In this document: positions 17,027 through 25,770 of the stretch, piece after piece
Layout: each line of letters starts with the position of its first letter
How positions within the stretch are numbered: position 1 is the stretch's first letter
Source of the DNA: Finegoldia magna_J
GTDB taxonomy: Bacteria > Bacillota > Clostridia > Tissierellales > Peptoniphilaceae
Direction: 5' to 3'
DNA length: 64,000 bases
Assembly (NCBI RefSeq): GCF_002243175.1
Contig: NZ_NDYF01000016.1
Location: 62,001-126,000, forward strand
The notes under the pieces: generated by a model
Database searches by the model: none
Seen by the model: only the letters and a program-made list of their open reading frames with translations
Told to the model about the DNA's origin: nothing
Translations under genes and position numbers: made by a program

Positions 17027-17746
17027 CTACATTAAATTCAACATCCCAAAACCTGCTGATTTTAAAGATCCTATTCCGCTTTTATGCAAATGATTAAGAA
17101 TATATGGTTTTGCTTTAATATCAAATATGCAAAGATTTGATTGAATCCAAATGTCATAGTATTTTATTACTGTTTTCTTATTAGAAATAATTCTCACATC
17201 AATATTATCAACATCATACTTAGATTCTGGTAACTCTTCTAAAAGTTGATTTTTTAAATTTCTTATGAAAATTTCCTTCCCTTTTTGGTCGCAAATATCA
17301 TAGTACCAGGTATTTGAGTTGTCTTCGTGATCTCTAATCACTAAAGGTGACATAGTTTTAAAAACTACCTCATTGTCTATAATATTTTTTTCCTTAATCA
17401 TTTCAATTTGTTTAATACTTAATTCAATATTTTTGTACAAATAAGGATGTGATTTTCCTTCAACCATAGCATTGTAAAATTCAATGCCAAAAATCATATC
17501 AGATGTTGAAAAATACAAAATTATGGTTTTATCTGGAATATTGATGAAATCATTTTCAAACTTTGCGTTTTTTAAATAAAGCGAGAAAGTTGATTTTTTT
17601 CTGTCTACATTTCCTTTTTTGTACATTTTTTCATAGAATTCTTTATTGCTTCGTTCTAGATAATGTTTTAAAAATGATAATATCATCCTGTTTTTATCTA
17701 TTGGGATATTTGAAGTATTTAAATCAATACTTATTTTAAATCGCAT
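17027..17746 (-). CDS. cas6: CRISPR RNA endoribonuclease Cas6
   Basis: Cas6 cleaves the repeat in pre-crRNA. The 239-residue protein ends in the glycine-rich loop GIGSLKSAGFGMLNLM and has a RAMP-like N-terminus (MRFKISIDLNTSNIPIDKN). It is the first gene of the operon, about 50 bp after the cas promoter, with a GGAGG site at 17756-17760. It would also process the mini-array located upstream. Confidence 0.92.
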   Translation of the reverse strand: MRFKISIDLNTSNIPIDKNRMILSFLKHYLERSNKEFYEKMYKKGNVDRKKSTFSLYLKNAKFENDFINIPDKTIILYFSTSDMIFGIEFYNAMVEGKSHPYLYKNIELSIKQIEMIKEKNIIDNEVVFKTMSPLVIRDHEDNSNTWYYDICDQKGKEIFIRNLKNQLLEELPESKYDVDNIDVRIISNKKTVIKYYDIWIQSNLCIFDIKAKPYILNHLHKSGIGSLKSAGFGMLNLM

Positions 17747-17773
17747 TTTGTTTCGCCTCCTTTTTATATCGTC

Positions 17774-17797
17774 CCTGTATTAGTAATACTATCACCG
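17774..17797. promoter_or_regulatory. Predicted Cascade target of the mini-array RNA in the cas promoter
   Basis: CCT (17774-17776) would be the PAM and GTATTAGTAAT (17777-17787) the seed match to pseudo-spacer bases 1-11 (GTATTTGTAAT at 17881). The only mismatch in that stretch is at position 6, which is not read in type I targeting. Beyond position 12 the match is lost, which would favour binding without Cas3 cleavage. The site covers the -10 box. Confidence 0.65.
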
Positions 17798-17814
17798 AAA
17801 AATTAAAAAGTCAA
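17786..17814 (-). promoter_or_regulatory. cas operon promoter
   Basis: On the minus strand, TTGACT (17809-17814) and TAGTAT (17786-17791) are spaced 17 bp apart and start the cas6-cas2 transcript near 17779. The -10 box lies inside the predicted target of the mini-array RNA. Confidence 0.75.
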
Positions 17815-17845
17815 CTGGTTTTTAAAAAAATTTTATGATAGAATA

Positions 17846-17953
17846 TTTTTATCAAAATATACTCATACTGAAATGTAAATGTATTTGTAATTATTAATTC
17901 ACAATAAAATCTAACCAAAATGAAAAAAACAAGCCTTCCGGCTTGTTTTTTAA
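17846..17953 (+). ncRNA. CreR-like mini-array RNA (degenerate repeat - 22-nt spacer - degenerate repeat)
   Basis: Bases 17851-17880 align to the array repeat in transcribed orientation with 23 of 30 identical, including an intact 3' handle AATGTAAAT. A 22-nt spacer (17881-17902) follows, then a second degenerate repeat from 17903 (about 18 of the first 23 identical). An intrinsic terminator, ACAAGCC-ttcc-GGCTTGTTTTTT, ends at 17953. A TATGAT box at 17834-17839 could start it near 17846. The RNA runs divergently from the cas operon. This layout fits crRNA-like regulators that steer Cascade to the cas promoter. Confidence 0.7.
17927..17953. terminator. Terminator of the mini-array (and of the convergent ABC operon)
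   Basis: AAACAAGCC and GGCTTGTTT form a perfect stem with a TTCC loop, with T runs on both strands. On the minus strand it follows the ABC permease stop at 17975. Confidence 0.9.
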
Positions 17954-17974
17954 TTTAATATTGTATTTTCATTT

Positions 17975-19594
17975 CTAACTTTTCTTCAAGTTAAATGTTT
18001 TATCACCTTTAGCCAACACCAAGAAATATCCTACAACTGTATAAATCACGCAGATTGCCAAGGCTACTAATCCGATGTTCCATTTTAGTTTTATTTGAAG
18101 GAACATTATTGCCCAGAAAAGTAGTGATTCAACGGTGTTGAGTATTGAGTAGACTATGTTTTTGCTTTTGAGTCCGACTGTGAACGGTTGAAGCAGCATA
18201 TACATGTAGAGTTGTTTGACTGATTGATACAAGTATATTATGATGACTGCAACTACAGCATTCACTAACAAATTTGTTGTCAATATTTTGGCTGCAAACA
18301 TCCAGCTTAATATCAATAATAACAATAGCGAAAATTGTAGTGCGTTGTCTTTTAAATTTTGTTTTATTCTGAAATTTAGTGTGTCCTTGATGTTTTGTTT
18401 GTGTGTGTAGATCATTTGTTTCATCAAGTATCTGTCCATATTCAAAAACATAAATCTGTTAAATGATTCTGGCACTGCTATTTGAATTCCGAAATACAAC
18501 AAGATTATTGGAAATGTTGAGACCAATATCTTCAAATCACTTGGTTTGGGATTGATTGTGAGTCCTTTTAATACGAAAAACCCAATTACACCAATTGCTA
18601 AAATAATTCCCGAACGAATTAGAATCATTTTTTTGTATTTGTGTTTGAATCTATAGCGGAATAATTTGTTGATGTATTCTATTCCGTTGTAATTATCGTA
18701 AATTTTCCCGTTTTCTTGCGCTATTTTTTCGTCGTCGATTTGGTATCCGACTGTGTTGATGTCTTTGAATGTGTTGTCGCGGTCGATTATGGATTTATTC
18801 GTGATTTCAATTCTTGCAATGCCTCTGATTTTGTCAGTTTTTGAAATCAGAACAGCTCCGATAATGTATGCAACAATCCCGAAAATTAGCGCATAAGTTG
18901 AGTAGAATATTTCTACAAAGGTTTTGGATTTCGTGCTATGCAATACCAAAATCCCCATTCCCAATAGCAAAATTGCACACATGCAGAAGTAGTTTTCGGT
19001 TAAATGTTTTTTGCTTTTTGTAGAATACACCAAGATATTGATGTATTTGATTAATTTTCTAAATCCAAGGCAAAACGCGCACACATTAAGCGCATACATT
19101 GGATTGATATCGAAGATAGCGAAAAATATCGCTACGATTATTCCTGTTACAACTAAGCTAATATCTGACAAATAATCCTGTAAAATCGTATATTTCTTAG
19201 CGTCAAGCTTCAATGCTTTGACACAAATCGAATCGCTATTATCGAAACTTACGTACATAAATTGAGAAATCATACTTCCGATTACAACAGACAAATAAAA
19301 CAGCGATATAAGTATATTTTCTTGAATCGTTCCTTTGAAAATCTTCGCAGCTGCTATAGTTGCTATTCCGTAAACTGCTGCGCAGTACAAAATTTTGTAA
19401 AATAATGTTTTAAGTACAAATGAAATGTAGAAAATCGCAGAATAGCCAAAGCTCAGTACGTCATTTCCGTAAATATCCGCAGGTATGATTTTCTTGAAAA
19501 TTTTGAGTTTACGAAGCTGATACACTGTCTGATTGAGCTTCATCTTCATAATCAGTTTCAAATAAGTTTTAAGATAATTACTCATCTGAATCAT
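17975..19594 (-). CDS. ABC transporter permease, multi-TM
   Basis: This 539-residue protein has about 10-12 hydrophobic segments, such as ALIFGIVAYIIGAVLIS and GIILAIGVIGFFVLKG. It overlaps the upstream ATPase gene by 17 bp, so the two are translationally coupled. It probably forms the membrane half of an exporter. The substrate is unknown. The pairing and size resemble Firmicutes bacteriocin-resistance or polyketide-type exporters, but I see no diagnostic motif. Confidence 0.8.
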   Translation of the reverse strand: MIQMSNYLKTYLKLIMKMKLNQTVYQLRKLKIFKKIIPADIYGNDVLSFGYSAIFYISFVLKTLFYKILYCAAVYGIATIAAAKIFKGTIQENILISLFYLSVVIGSMISQFMYVSFDNSDSICVKALKLDAKKYTILQDYLSDISLVVTGIIVAIFFAIFDINPMYALNVCAFCLGFRKLIKYINILVYSTKSKKHLTENYFCMCAILLLGMGILVLHSTKSKTFVEIFYSTYALIFGIVAYIIGAVLISKTDKIRGIARIEITNKSIIDRDNTFKDINTVGYQIDDEKIAQENGKIYDNYNGIEYINKLFRYRFKHKYKKMILIRSGIILAIGVIGFFVLKGLTINPKPSDLKILVSTFPIILLYFGIQIAVPESFNRFMFLNMDRYLMKQMIYTHKQNIKDTLNFRIKQNLKDNALQFSLLLLLILSWMFAAKILTTNLLVNAVVAVIIIYLYQSVKQLYMYMLLQPFTVGLKSKNIVYSILNTVESLLFWAIMFLQIKLKWNIGLVALAICVIYTVVGYFLVLAKGDKTFNLKKS

Positions 19595-20279
19595 CCTTTA
19601 AAATGTCGTAAAGTTCTGCGTCAAATTTCTCATCGTTTTTGTCCAAATCCAATTTTTGTAACTTTTTGTGATGAAGCAGCACGATTTCTTCGCTCATTTG
19701 TTTTGCCAAATCCAACATGTGTGTCGACAACACAATGATTCGCCCTTGTGATTTCAGTTCCATCAATAATTTTTTGATTTGTGTGCTGATTACAACGTCC
19801 AAGCTTGTCAATGGTTCGTCCAATAGCAAAACTTTCGGTCTTGATATGAAAAGTGTTATCAAAGATATTTTGCTTTTCATTCCGTGCGAATAATCTTTGA
19901 TTAATCTATTTTGATCTTTTTTCGAAAATTCCATCATATCCATGTAATCTTCCACAGTTTTTATATCGTTTGGAGAATTTATGTCACGATAGAATTTGAT
20001 GTATTCATATCCTGTCAGAAATTCCGGCAAGAAATTTTCAGAAAAAAGCATTCCTATATCTTCTTTTTTAAGTTTCTCAGTTACACCTTCGTTTTCCAAG
20101 TAGAATTCTCCCGAATCAAAATCTATCTCATCGTATAAGACGTTGAACAAAGTTGTCTTTCCGGCTCCATTTCTACCCAAAACAGAAGTGATGACTCCTT
20201 CTTTGAATTCGTAATTTACTTCGTCTAGCACCAATTTATCGTCGTATTTTTTAGTCAAATTTTTGATTACTAATTTCAT
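19578..20279 (-). CDS. ABC transporter ATP-binding protein
   Basis: The protein begins MKLVIKNLTKKYDDKLVLDE and has Walker A GRNGAGKTT, a signature around DYSHGMKSKISL and Walker B VLLLDEPLTSLD, followed by the H-loop STHMLD. I placed the start at 20279, where AGGAGG precedes the ATG; the longer frame to 20372 would run through the promoter. It pairs with the downstream permease. Confidence 0.93.
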   Translation of the reverse strand: MKLVIKNLTKKYDDKLVLDEVNYEFKEGVITSVLGRNGAGKTTLFNVLYDEIDFDSGEFYLENEGVTEKLKKEDIGMLFSENFLPEFLTGYEYIKFYRDINSPNDIKTVEDYMDMMEFSKKDQNRLIKDYSHGMKSKISLITLFISRPKVLLLDEPLTSLDVVISTQIKKLLMELKSQGRIIVLSTHMLDLAKQMSEEIVLLHHKKLQKLDLDKNDEKFDAELYDILKDDSDE

Positions 20280-20307
20280 AAACGTCCTCCTGTTTACTAA
20301 TGTATTA

Positions 20308-20348
20308 ATTATACCATACATTGTAATGTCTGAAAAATATGCTATAAT
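20308..20348. promoter_or_regulatory. Overlapping divergent promoters
   Basis: Plus strand: TTGTAA (20321-20326) and TATAAT (20343-20348) for the TudS-like gene. Minus strand: TTTTCA (20331-20336) and TATAAT (20308-20313) for the ABC operon. The two cannot be fully occupied together. AATGTAT and ATACATT half-sites flank the minus -10 box and could be an operator. Confidence 0.6.
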
Positions 20349-20366
20349 TATTTTACAGAGGTGCGT

Positions 20367-20927
20367 ATGCAAGAATATAAGAATATAATTTTGGTGTCAC
20401 ATTGTTTATTGAACGAACTTGCGGTTGTCAAAAACGATGCTGGCAGAAAAGATAATTTGAGTTTGATCAAAAATTTAATGAAAATGAACGTGGGAATTTT
20501 TCAACTTCCTTGTCCAGAAAACAGAATGTACGGGCCCAATCGCTGGGGAAGCGTGTATGAACAATTCGACAATAATTTTTACAGAAATACAAGCCGTGAA
20601 TTGTTAAATCCAATTGTCGACGAAATCTTCGATTACATCAAAGACGGCGTAAACTTTTTGGGAGTTATAGGAATTGATGGCTCTCCAAGTTGTGGAATTG
20701 GACTTACTTGCAAATCAGAAGAATTCAAAGGAGAAATCTCCGCTATAAAAGACATTGCTCACTGTGTAAATTCCGTAGAAATGACAGATGACAAGGGCGT
20801 TTTCATGGAAGAATTGGAAAAATTATTCAAAAAGAAAAAAATCGATGCGAAATTTTACGGCTACAACGACGAGAACGTAGATGAAATAACAGAAAAAATC
20901 GAAGAATCAATAAAAAATAACGCATAA
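20367..20927 (+). CDS. TudS-related (DUF523-like) putative desulfidase
   Basis: The protein has about 186 residues with HCLLNE near the N-terminus, LPCPENRMYGPNRWG, and GIDGSPSCGIG. These Cys positions match the DUF523/TudS fold, which holds an Fe-S cluster and desulfurates thiolated nucleobases in characterised members. The closest group is the CD3072-type branch, whose function is unproven. I chose the ATG at 20367, 5 bp after AGAGG, over the in-frame GTG at 20361. Confidence 0.75.
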   Translation: MQEYKNIILVSHCLLNELAVVKNDAGRKDNLSLIKNLMKMNVGIFQLPCPENRMYGPNRWGSVYEQFDNNFYRNTSRELLNPIVDEIFDYIKDGVNFLGVIGIDGSPSCGIGLTCKSEEFKGEISAIKDIAHCVNSVEMTDDKGVFMEELEKLFKKKKIDAKFYGYNDENVDEITEKIEESIKNNA

Positions 20928-21038
20928 TATACGCATTTTTTAATTGCAAATTTGAATTTCTACAATTTTTCAACTTGCGTTCTTTCAAAATAAAAGTATG
21001 ATATAATTGAGATATAGAATAAATAAAGGAGATTTGTT

Positions 21039-22136
21039 ATGAATTTAAAAAAGAAATTATTAGTAGCAGCTCTTGCTACATCTATGGTTTTGCCTACAGT
21101 ATCTATGGCTTCAAAATTAAACGTTCAAAGATACTCTGGAAGTAGCCGTGTTGAAACTGCAGTTAACGTTAGTAAGGATCAATTCTCATCAGCAAAATCA
21201 GCTATCTTGGTTAACCAATTAGCATTCCCTGATGCTTTGAGTGCAACAGTTCTAAGCAAAGGAACTATGCCAGTATTATTCTCAGAATCAAACAACATCA
21301 GCGCTGATACATTAAACCAATTAAAATCAATGGGCGTTGAAAATGTTTATGTTTTGGGTGGAGAAAAATCCGTATCAAGCGCAGTTGTAAATTCTGTAAA
21401 ATCAGCTACTAACGCAAAAGTTGTTAGAATTAACGGAGCTGACAGATACAAAACAAACGCTCAAACAATCAAAGACAATGTAAAACAAACTTCAGAAGTT
21501 GTAATCGCAAGTGGCGAAATCTACGTTGACGCATTATACGGAGTAAGCTATGCAAACAAAGTTAACGCTCCAGTTATGTTAGTTCAAAAGAACAACATTC
21601 CAGCAGAAACTTTGAAAGTTTTAAAATCAATGAATGTAACTAGAATTACAATCATCGGTGGAGAAAAAACTATAACTCCTAAATTAGAAAAAGAATTATC
21701 AGAAATAGCTGTTGTAGACAGAATCGCTGGATCAAACAGATACGAAGGTTCATTGAAGGTAGCTAAGGAAGTTTACGGAGACAAACTTCAAACTGCATTA
21801 GTAGCTAGTGGAGAAAACTTCGCAGACGCATTAGTAGCTGCACCAGTAAGTCAAAAATTGGACGCTCCAATCTTACTTGCATCCAAGAATTCAATCGAAA
21901 GTTCTATCGTTTCTTACTTAAGAGACAACAAAGAATTAGCAAACATCAAAGTATTTGGTGGAGTTAACGCTATTGGATCAAAAGTATTCAAAGATTTGGA
22001 AAACTCTTATTATACAGTAGGTGAAAATGGAGAAAAAGTTATCGACGGTGGTACAATCATCGTAGAAAAAGTTAAAAACAATTCTACTGACAAACCAACT
22101 GCAACAACTCCTGTTGAAACTGGAACACAAAAATAA
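21039..22136 (+). CDS. Secreted protein made of three cell-wall-binding type 2 repeats
   Basis: A signal peptide (KKKLLVAALATSMVLPTVSMA) is followed by three CWB2 repeats of about 95 residues, each with a R-x-x-G-x-x-R-x-E/K-T block (RYSGSSRVET, RINGADRYKT, RIAGSNRYEG) and a GG-E-K-x-[IV] block (LGGEKSVSS, IGGEKTITP). CWB2 domains attach proteins non-covalently to the wall through anionic polymers. There is no added effector domain, only a short Thr/Pro tail, so it may be a structural S-layer-like protein. GGAG precedes the start. Confidence 0.88.
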   Translation: MNLKKKLLVAALATSMVLPTVSMASKLNVQRYSGSSRVETAVNVSKDQFSSAKSAILVNQLAFPDALSATVLSKGTMPVLFSESNNISADTLNQLKSMGVENVYVLGGEKSVSSAVVNSVKSATNAKVVRINGADRYKTNAQTIKDNVKQTSEVVIASGEIYVDALYGVSYANKVNAPVMLVQKNNIPAETLKVLKSMNVTRITIIGGEKTITPKLEKELSEIAVVDRIAGSNRYEGSLKVAKEVYGDKLQTALVASGENFADALVAAPVSQKLDAPILLASKNSIESSIVSYLRDNKELANIKVFGGVNAIGSKVFKDLENSYYTVGENGEKVIDGGTIIVEKVKNNSTDKPTATTPVETGTQK

Positions 22137-22143
22137 TCTATAA

Positions 22144-22182
22144 AAACAAAACTGTGTGAAGTCAAATTCACACAGTTTTTTT
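22144..22182 (+). terminator. Terminator of the CWB2 gene
   Basis: AAACTGTGTGAA and TTCACACAGTTT form a 12-bp stem followed by seven T. Confidence 0.9.
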
Positions 22183-22200
22183 AATTGAAATTTTTAATTA

Positions 22201-22731
22201 TCAGCTAAACAAATTATAAAACACATTCGTCGGTATCAAAAACAGATACGGTGCTGTTATTATTGACAAAGTCATGGATACTTTTTTGATTTGAGATTCT
22301 GACAAATCGGTGTGTCTGAATGAAAATTTGCGGTTGAATATATACACCAAATATCCCGCGAACACTACTGCTAAAATCATGACTAAAATTCCCCAAGGTG
22401 TTTCGTAATAATCGTTCAATATCGGAATTGAAATATTATCGTAGAACCATTTTGCAATATTATTTCCCTTTCCATTAATCCCGAATGATAAAATCATCAA
22501 AACAGCCGTAGCGATTATATCTGCTACAAATCCCAGTGCCACAGTCTTTGCGAGTGATTTTTTGATGACAGACATCGGGTTTTCGATTTTAATTAATTTC
22601 AAAGCCAACAAAGTTACCAAGAAATCCACCAAAATATTCAACGGTACAATCGCAACCCAAGTTACTGGATAAAGCCACACAATCCAGACTGGAAATATCA
22701 AATTATACAGTTTTATAGATTTTTTGTTCAT
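22201..22731 (-). CDS. Membrane protein of unknown function
   Basis: This 176-residue protein has four or five hydrophobic helices (WIVWLYPVTWVAIVPLNILV, ILVMILAVVFAGYLVYIFN, LSIITAPYLFLIPTNVFY). I do not recognise a family. It follows the thiamine-binding protein gene directly with no gap (stop and start near 22731), so the pair is coupled and it may act with that protein. Confidence 0.7.
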   Translation of the reverse strand: MNKKSIKLYNLIFPVWIVWLYPVTWVAIVPLNILVDFLVTLLALKLIKIENPMSVIKKSLAKTVALGFVADIIATAVLMILSFGINGKGNNIAKWFYDNISIPILNDYYETPWGILVMILAVVFAGYLVYIFNRKFSFRHTDLSESQIKKVSMTLSIITAPYLFLIPTNVFYNLFS

Positions 22732-23033
22732 TATTTTAACTTTCTATTTACAGAATCCAGTTTTTGCTCAAACGAAGCATCCTTGTCTCTTCTGTCGTCA
22801 ATTTTAATCACAGAATACACTCTGTCAACGCCTTCGTTGAACACAGATTCTTGCATATTGCGAACAGCTTTCAACAATTCGTCGATGTCTCCTTGCATCA
22901 CAGTTCCCATTGGATTCAATTCAACTTTTATATTTTCTTTATTTCTCACATTGTCGTACGCCTTAGCAACGTATTGTGATAAACTTGTAGTTTGTGTTCC
23001 AATTGGAACTAATGTTAATTCTAAAATAGCCAT
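22731..23033 (-). CDS. MTH1187-family thiamine-binding protein
   Basis: This 100-residue protein begins MAILELTLVPIGTQTTSLSQ and has the NPMGTVMQGDIDELL block of the DUF77/MTH1187 fold. Family members are small tetramers that bind thiamine or hydroxymethylpyrimidine-like ligands in the cytosol. It is the first of two coupled genes. The start has a GGAG site. Confidence 0.85.
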   Translation of the reverse strand: MAILELTLVPIGTQTTSLSQYVAKAYDNVRNKENIKVELNPMGTVMQGDIDELLKAVRNMQESVFNEGVDRVYSVIKIDDRRDKDASFEQKLDSVNRKLK

Positions 23034-23053
23034 TGTAATCTCCTTATAAATTT

Positions 23054-23923
23054 TTATAAATTCTTCAAAATCTTAATCGTATCTTGGATTTGTCCATCTC
23101 CAGGATGTTTAATATCATCAAAATCAACACCCATCACAATAATGATGTATTTCTTGCCATTTTTTTCAGACAAAGTCGCCCAGCAAAGCCCTGCTTTTTC
23201 AGTGGTACCACTTTTGCCACCGATAATTTTGAAACCATCTTGATCGTAATCTTTCAGTCTTCCAAGAACTGTACTTTCGATTTCAATTCCTTTTGGATGA
23301 TCCAAAGTTTTCGTGGAAGTGTACTTATCGGTCGTGAAAATCTTGTAAAATTTTTCATTTTTCAATGAATTTTTCAACAAAAACGCCATGTCTTTTGCGC
23401 TTGAATAATGATCGTCCTCATCCATTCCCTCAGAATTTTTGAAATTCGTATTATTCAAGCCCATACTCTTCGCGTTTTCGTTCATCAAATCCACAAATTT
23501 TTCCTTGGAACCACTTACATTAATCGCCAAGCTGTCTGCACATTCTCCGGCAGAGGCAAGCATCGTTCCATACAACAAATCCTCAAAAGTAGTGGGCTCG
23601 TTACCATAAAAACCTGCCATTGAAGCGTTTTGTGCGACAAGTTTTTGATAGCTTTTCTTATCTATCGGAGCTTTTTTATCAAAATCTTCAATTTTTCCTA
23701 TAGCTGTATGCACTGTCATCATCTTGGTCAAAGAAGCAGGATACACTTTCTTGTCTGGATTTTTGGAGAAAATTTCCTTTTCATCGTCAATTGAGTAAAC
23801 GTAAATGCAATCTGCGTTAAAGCTAAGCTTGTCAAATTTATTCGCATTCGCAACCTTGAAAATGAAACACAATCCAACCACAATCAACAGCGTAACTCCC
23901 GCTATCTCAAGTTTCTTTTTCAT
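23054..23923 (-). CDS. D-alanyl-D-alanine carboxypeptidase (S11, PBP5-like)
   Basis: The enzyme trims the terminal D-Ala from peptidoglycan stem peptides. The 289-residue protein has an N-terminal membrane anchor (IAGVTLLIVVGLCFIFKVA), the SxxK motif in PASLTKMM (about residue 65), SAGECADSLA in place of SxN, and KSGTTEKAG as the KTG box. It lacks the extra C-terminal domain of PBP5, so it is a short form. Confidence 0.88.
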   Translation of the reverse strand: MKKKLEIAGVTLLIVVGLCFIFKVANANKFDKLSFNADCIYVYSIDDEKEIFSKNPDKKVYPASLTKMMTVHTAIGKIEDFDKKAPIDKKSYQKLVAQNASMAGFYGNEPTTFEDLLYGTMLASAGECADSLAINVSGSKEKFVDLMNENAKSMGLNNTNFKNSEGMDEDDHYSSAKDMAFLLKNSLKNEKFYKIFTTDKYTSTKTLDHPKGIEIESTVLGRLKDYDQDGFKIIGGKSGTTEKAGLCWATLSEKNGKKYIIIVMGVDFDDIKHPGDGQIQDTIKILKNL

Positions 23924-23999
23924 AATTCACCCCGTTTGTTCATTTCAATTATACCACTAATCCTTGCAAATAAATCTCATTTGACAAATCTTAACATTT

Positions 24000-25169
24000 T
24001 TATCGTGTCAACAATTTCTTATACAAATTATCCACCATTATCGCTCCAAATGGTGCAGTAATCAAGATAGAAATAACAGCTACAGTCAATGCCATGTCCC
24101 CCACTTTCAATCCCATTGATAGAGGAATCGCACCGATGGCTGCTTGAACTGTCGCCTTTGGGGTGTAGGCTATCATGCAGAATAATCTTTCTTTTGGAGT
24201 TAGTTTTGTTTTCAAAACAGATGCATACACGCCCACCATTCTGATCATCAATGCACAAATCACCAAAACGACCACCATAATCCCTGAATTTATCGCGTAT
24301 TTTACATTCACAGTCGCACCTACTAATACGAACAAGAATATTTCTGCGCCAACCCACAATTTATTGTACTTTTCTGATAATCTTTCCGCCAAATCTTCGT
24401 AAATCTTCTTCACAACCATAGACATCGCCATTATTGCGATGAGTCCCGAAAATGGAATTGGCGTGATTTTCTCCAATTCTAAAAGCAAGAACGAAATACT
24501 CAACACAATCAAAACTTTCACAGTGTCACGCATGTGAAATCTTTTGAAAAATTTCACCAACAAAAATCCTATTCCAGCTCCCACGACACTTCCAATCAAA
24601 ATAGAAAAAGGAATGGCGATGAATTTGAACACATTGATGTCTCCTGTTTGCGCGAGAGATGTCAAAGATGTAAACACAACGATGCAGAAAACATCGTCGC
24701 AGCTACTTCCAGCCAAGATAAGTTGTGGGATTTTGTGCTCATCTCCGTATCCTTCTTCTATAAGTCGTATCATTCGTGGAACGACAACTGCAGGAGACAC
24801 TGCAGCGATTATCGATCCGATTATGAATGCGTCCAACACATCCACCTTCAAAAATATCGGTGCCAAAATTCCCACAGCGCACATTTCAAAAACTGCCGGA
24901 ACGAAACACATTAACACTGCCGGTCGTCCGATTTTTTTCAAATCATCGATGTCCAGTGACAATCCTGCACGAGTCAAGATTATTACTAGTGCGATTGTTC
25001 TAATTTCAGATGAAATATCCAGTATTTTTTTGTCGATAAGATTCATCGCGAATGGTCCAAGAGTTATTCCCACGATTAAAAATGCCAATATCGGTGGCAA
25101 TTTTATTTTTTTGAAAAATTTTCCTAACAACAAGGACAAAATAATTATAATTGCTATACTTTTTAACAT
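24000..25169 (-). CDS. Cation/proton antiporter (CPA/NhaP-like)
   Basis: This 389-residue membrane protein has about 12 helices (LPPILAFLIVGITLGPFAMN, AAVSPAVVVPRMIRL, AGSSCDDVFCIVVF, KATVQAAIGAIPLSMG). These match the Na+/H+ exchanger fold, with conserved Asp residues in the crossed helices. It would move Na+ or K+ against protons. It stands alone. Confidence 0.85.
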   Translation of the reverse strand: MLKSIAIIIILSLLLGKFFKKIKLPPILAFLIVGITLGPFAMNLIDKKILDISSEIRTIALVIILTRAGLSLDIDDLKKIGRPAVLMCFVPAVFEMCAVGILAPIFLKVDVLDAFIIGSIIAAVSPAVVVPRMIRLIEEGYGDEHKIPQLILAGSSCDDVFCIVVFTSLTSLAQTGDINVFKFIAIPFSILIGSVVGAGIGFLLVKFFKRFHMRDTVKVLIVLSISFLLLELEKITPIPFSGLIAIMAMSMVVKKIYEDLAERLSEKYNKLWVGAEIFLFVLVGATVNVKYAINSGIMVVVLVICALMIRMVGVYASVLKTKLTPKERLFCMIAYTPKATVQAAIGAIPLSMGLKVGDMALTVAVISILITAPFGAIMVDNLYKKLLTR

Positions 25170-25190
25170 AAAATTTCTCCTTTATATAAT

Positions 25191-25240
25191 AAAAAAGCTG
25201 ATGATATCTGTAAAAAACAGAAGTCATCAGCAAATTTTTT
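25191..25240 (-). terminator. Strong terminator before the antiporter
   Basis: On the minus strand GCTGATGACTTCTGT and ACAGATATCATCAGC pair, followed by TTTTTT. It ends the transcript of the 25282-25698 gene. Confidence 0.9.
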
Positions 25241-25281
25241 GCGTTTTAGTTATTAACAAGGGAGTACTTCATTCCCCACAT

Positions 25282-25698
25282 TTATTTCCATGAAAGTTCA
25301 AACTTACCACATGCTTTGTTGTAGTTAAAAACCAAGCGGTATTTCTCAGATTCGTTCAAATAATCAGACGAGTATCCATTCATCTTGTTCAATTCGAACA
25401 CTGTGTTTCCCAATGAATCTATGAGGCTCACTGTAACGTTGCCGCTTTCCAATTCATTGTCCAACTTAAAATCATAAAATCCACTTTTTTTGACTTTGAA
25501 TACTTTTGTAGCTTTTCCGCTAGTTTTTTTCAAACTTGCGTGGATATTGTCCTCCAAAATTCCTTGTGTTTGATAAAACCACAAGGCAGACATGCTCCTA
25601 AAATATCCAACTCCATTCATATACATAAAGTATACTACTGCAACAATTGCAATTACCGAAAAAATAATTAACGTGCTCGGCTCACCGGGTAAATCCAT
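25282..25698 (-). CDS. Single-pass membrane protein with extracytoplasmic domain, unknown
   Basis: From the ATG at 25698 (GGAGG upstream) the protein has 138 residues: one helix near the N-terminus (LIIFSVIAIVAVVYFMYMNG), then a beta-rich domain with alternating charged and aromatic residues ending in KFELSWK. I do not recognise a family. It has its own terminator. Confidence 0.65.
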   Translation of the reverse strand: MDLPGEPSTLIIFSVIAIVAVVYFMYMNGVGYFRSMSALWFYQTQGILEDNIHASLKKTSGKATKVFKVKKSGFYDFKLDNELESGNVTVSLIDSLGNTVFELNKMNGYSSDYLNESEKYRLVFNYNKACGKFELSWK

Positions 25699-25770
25699 AA
25701 TAAAAAATCCTCCATATATTTCAAAATTTCTGATAATAATATACCACAACGCCAAATTTTTTACAATAAA

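Noticed and set aside
17746..17851. A CreT-type toxin gene in the cas6 upstream region
   Set aside because: No start codon with a ribosome site and an open frame of useful length was seen between the cas promoter and the mini-array.
24534..25293. Long plus-strand ORFs (126 and 249 codons)
   Set aside because: They are antisense shadows of the antiporter gene, whose frame has clear membrane helices.
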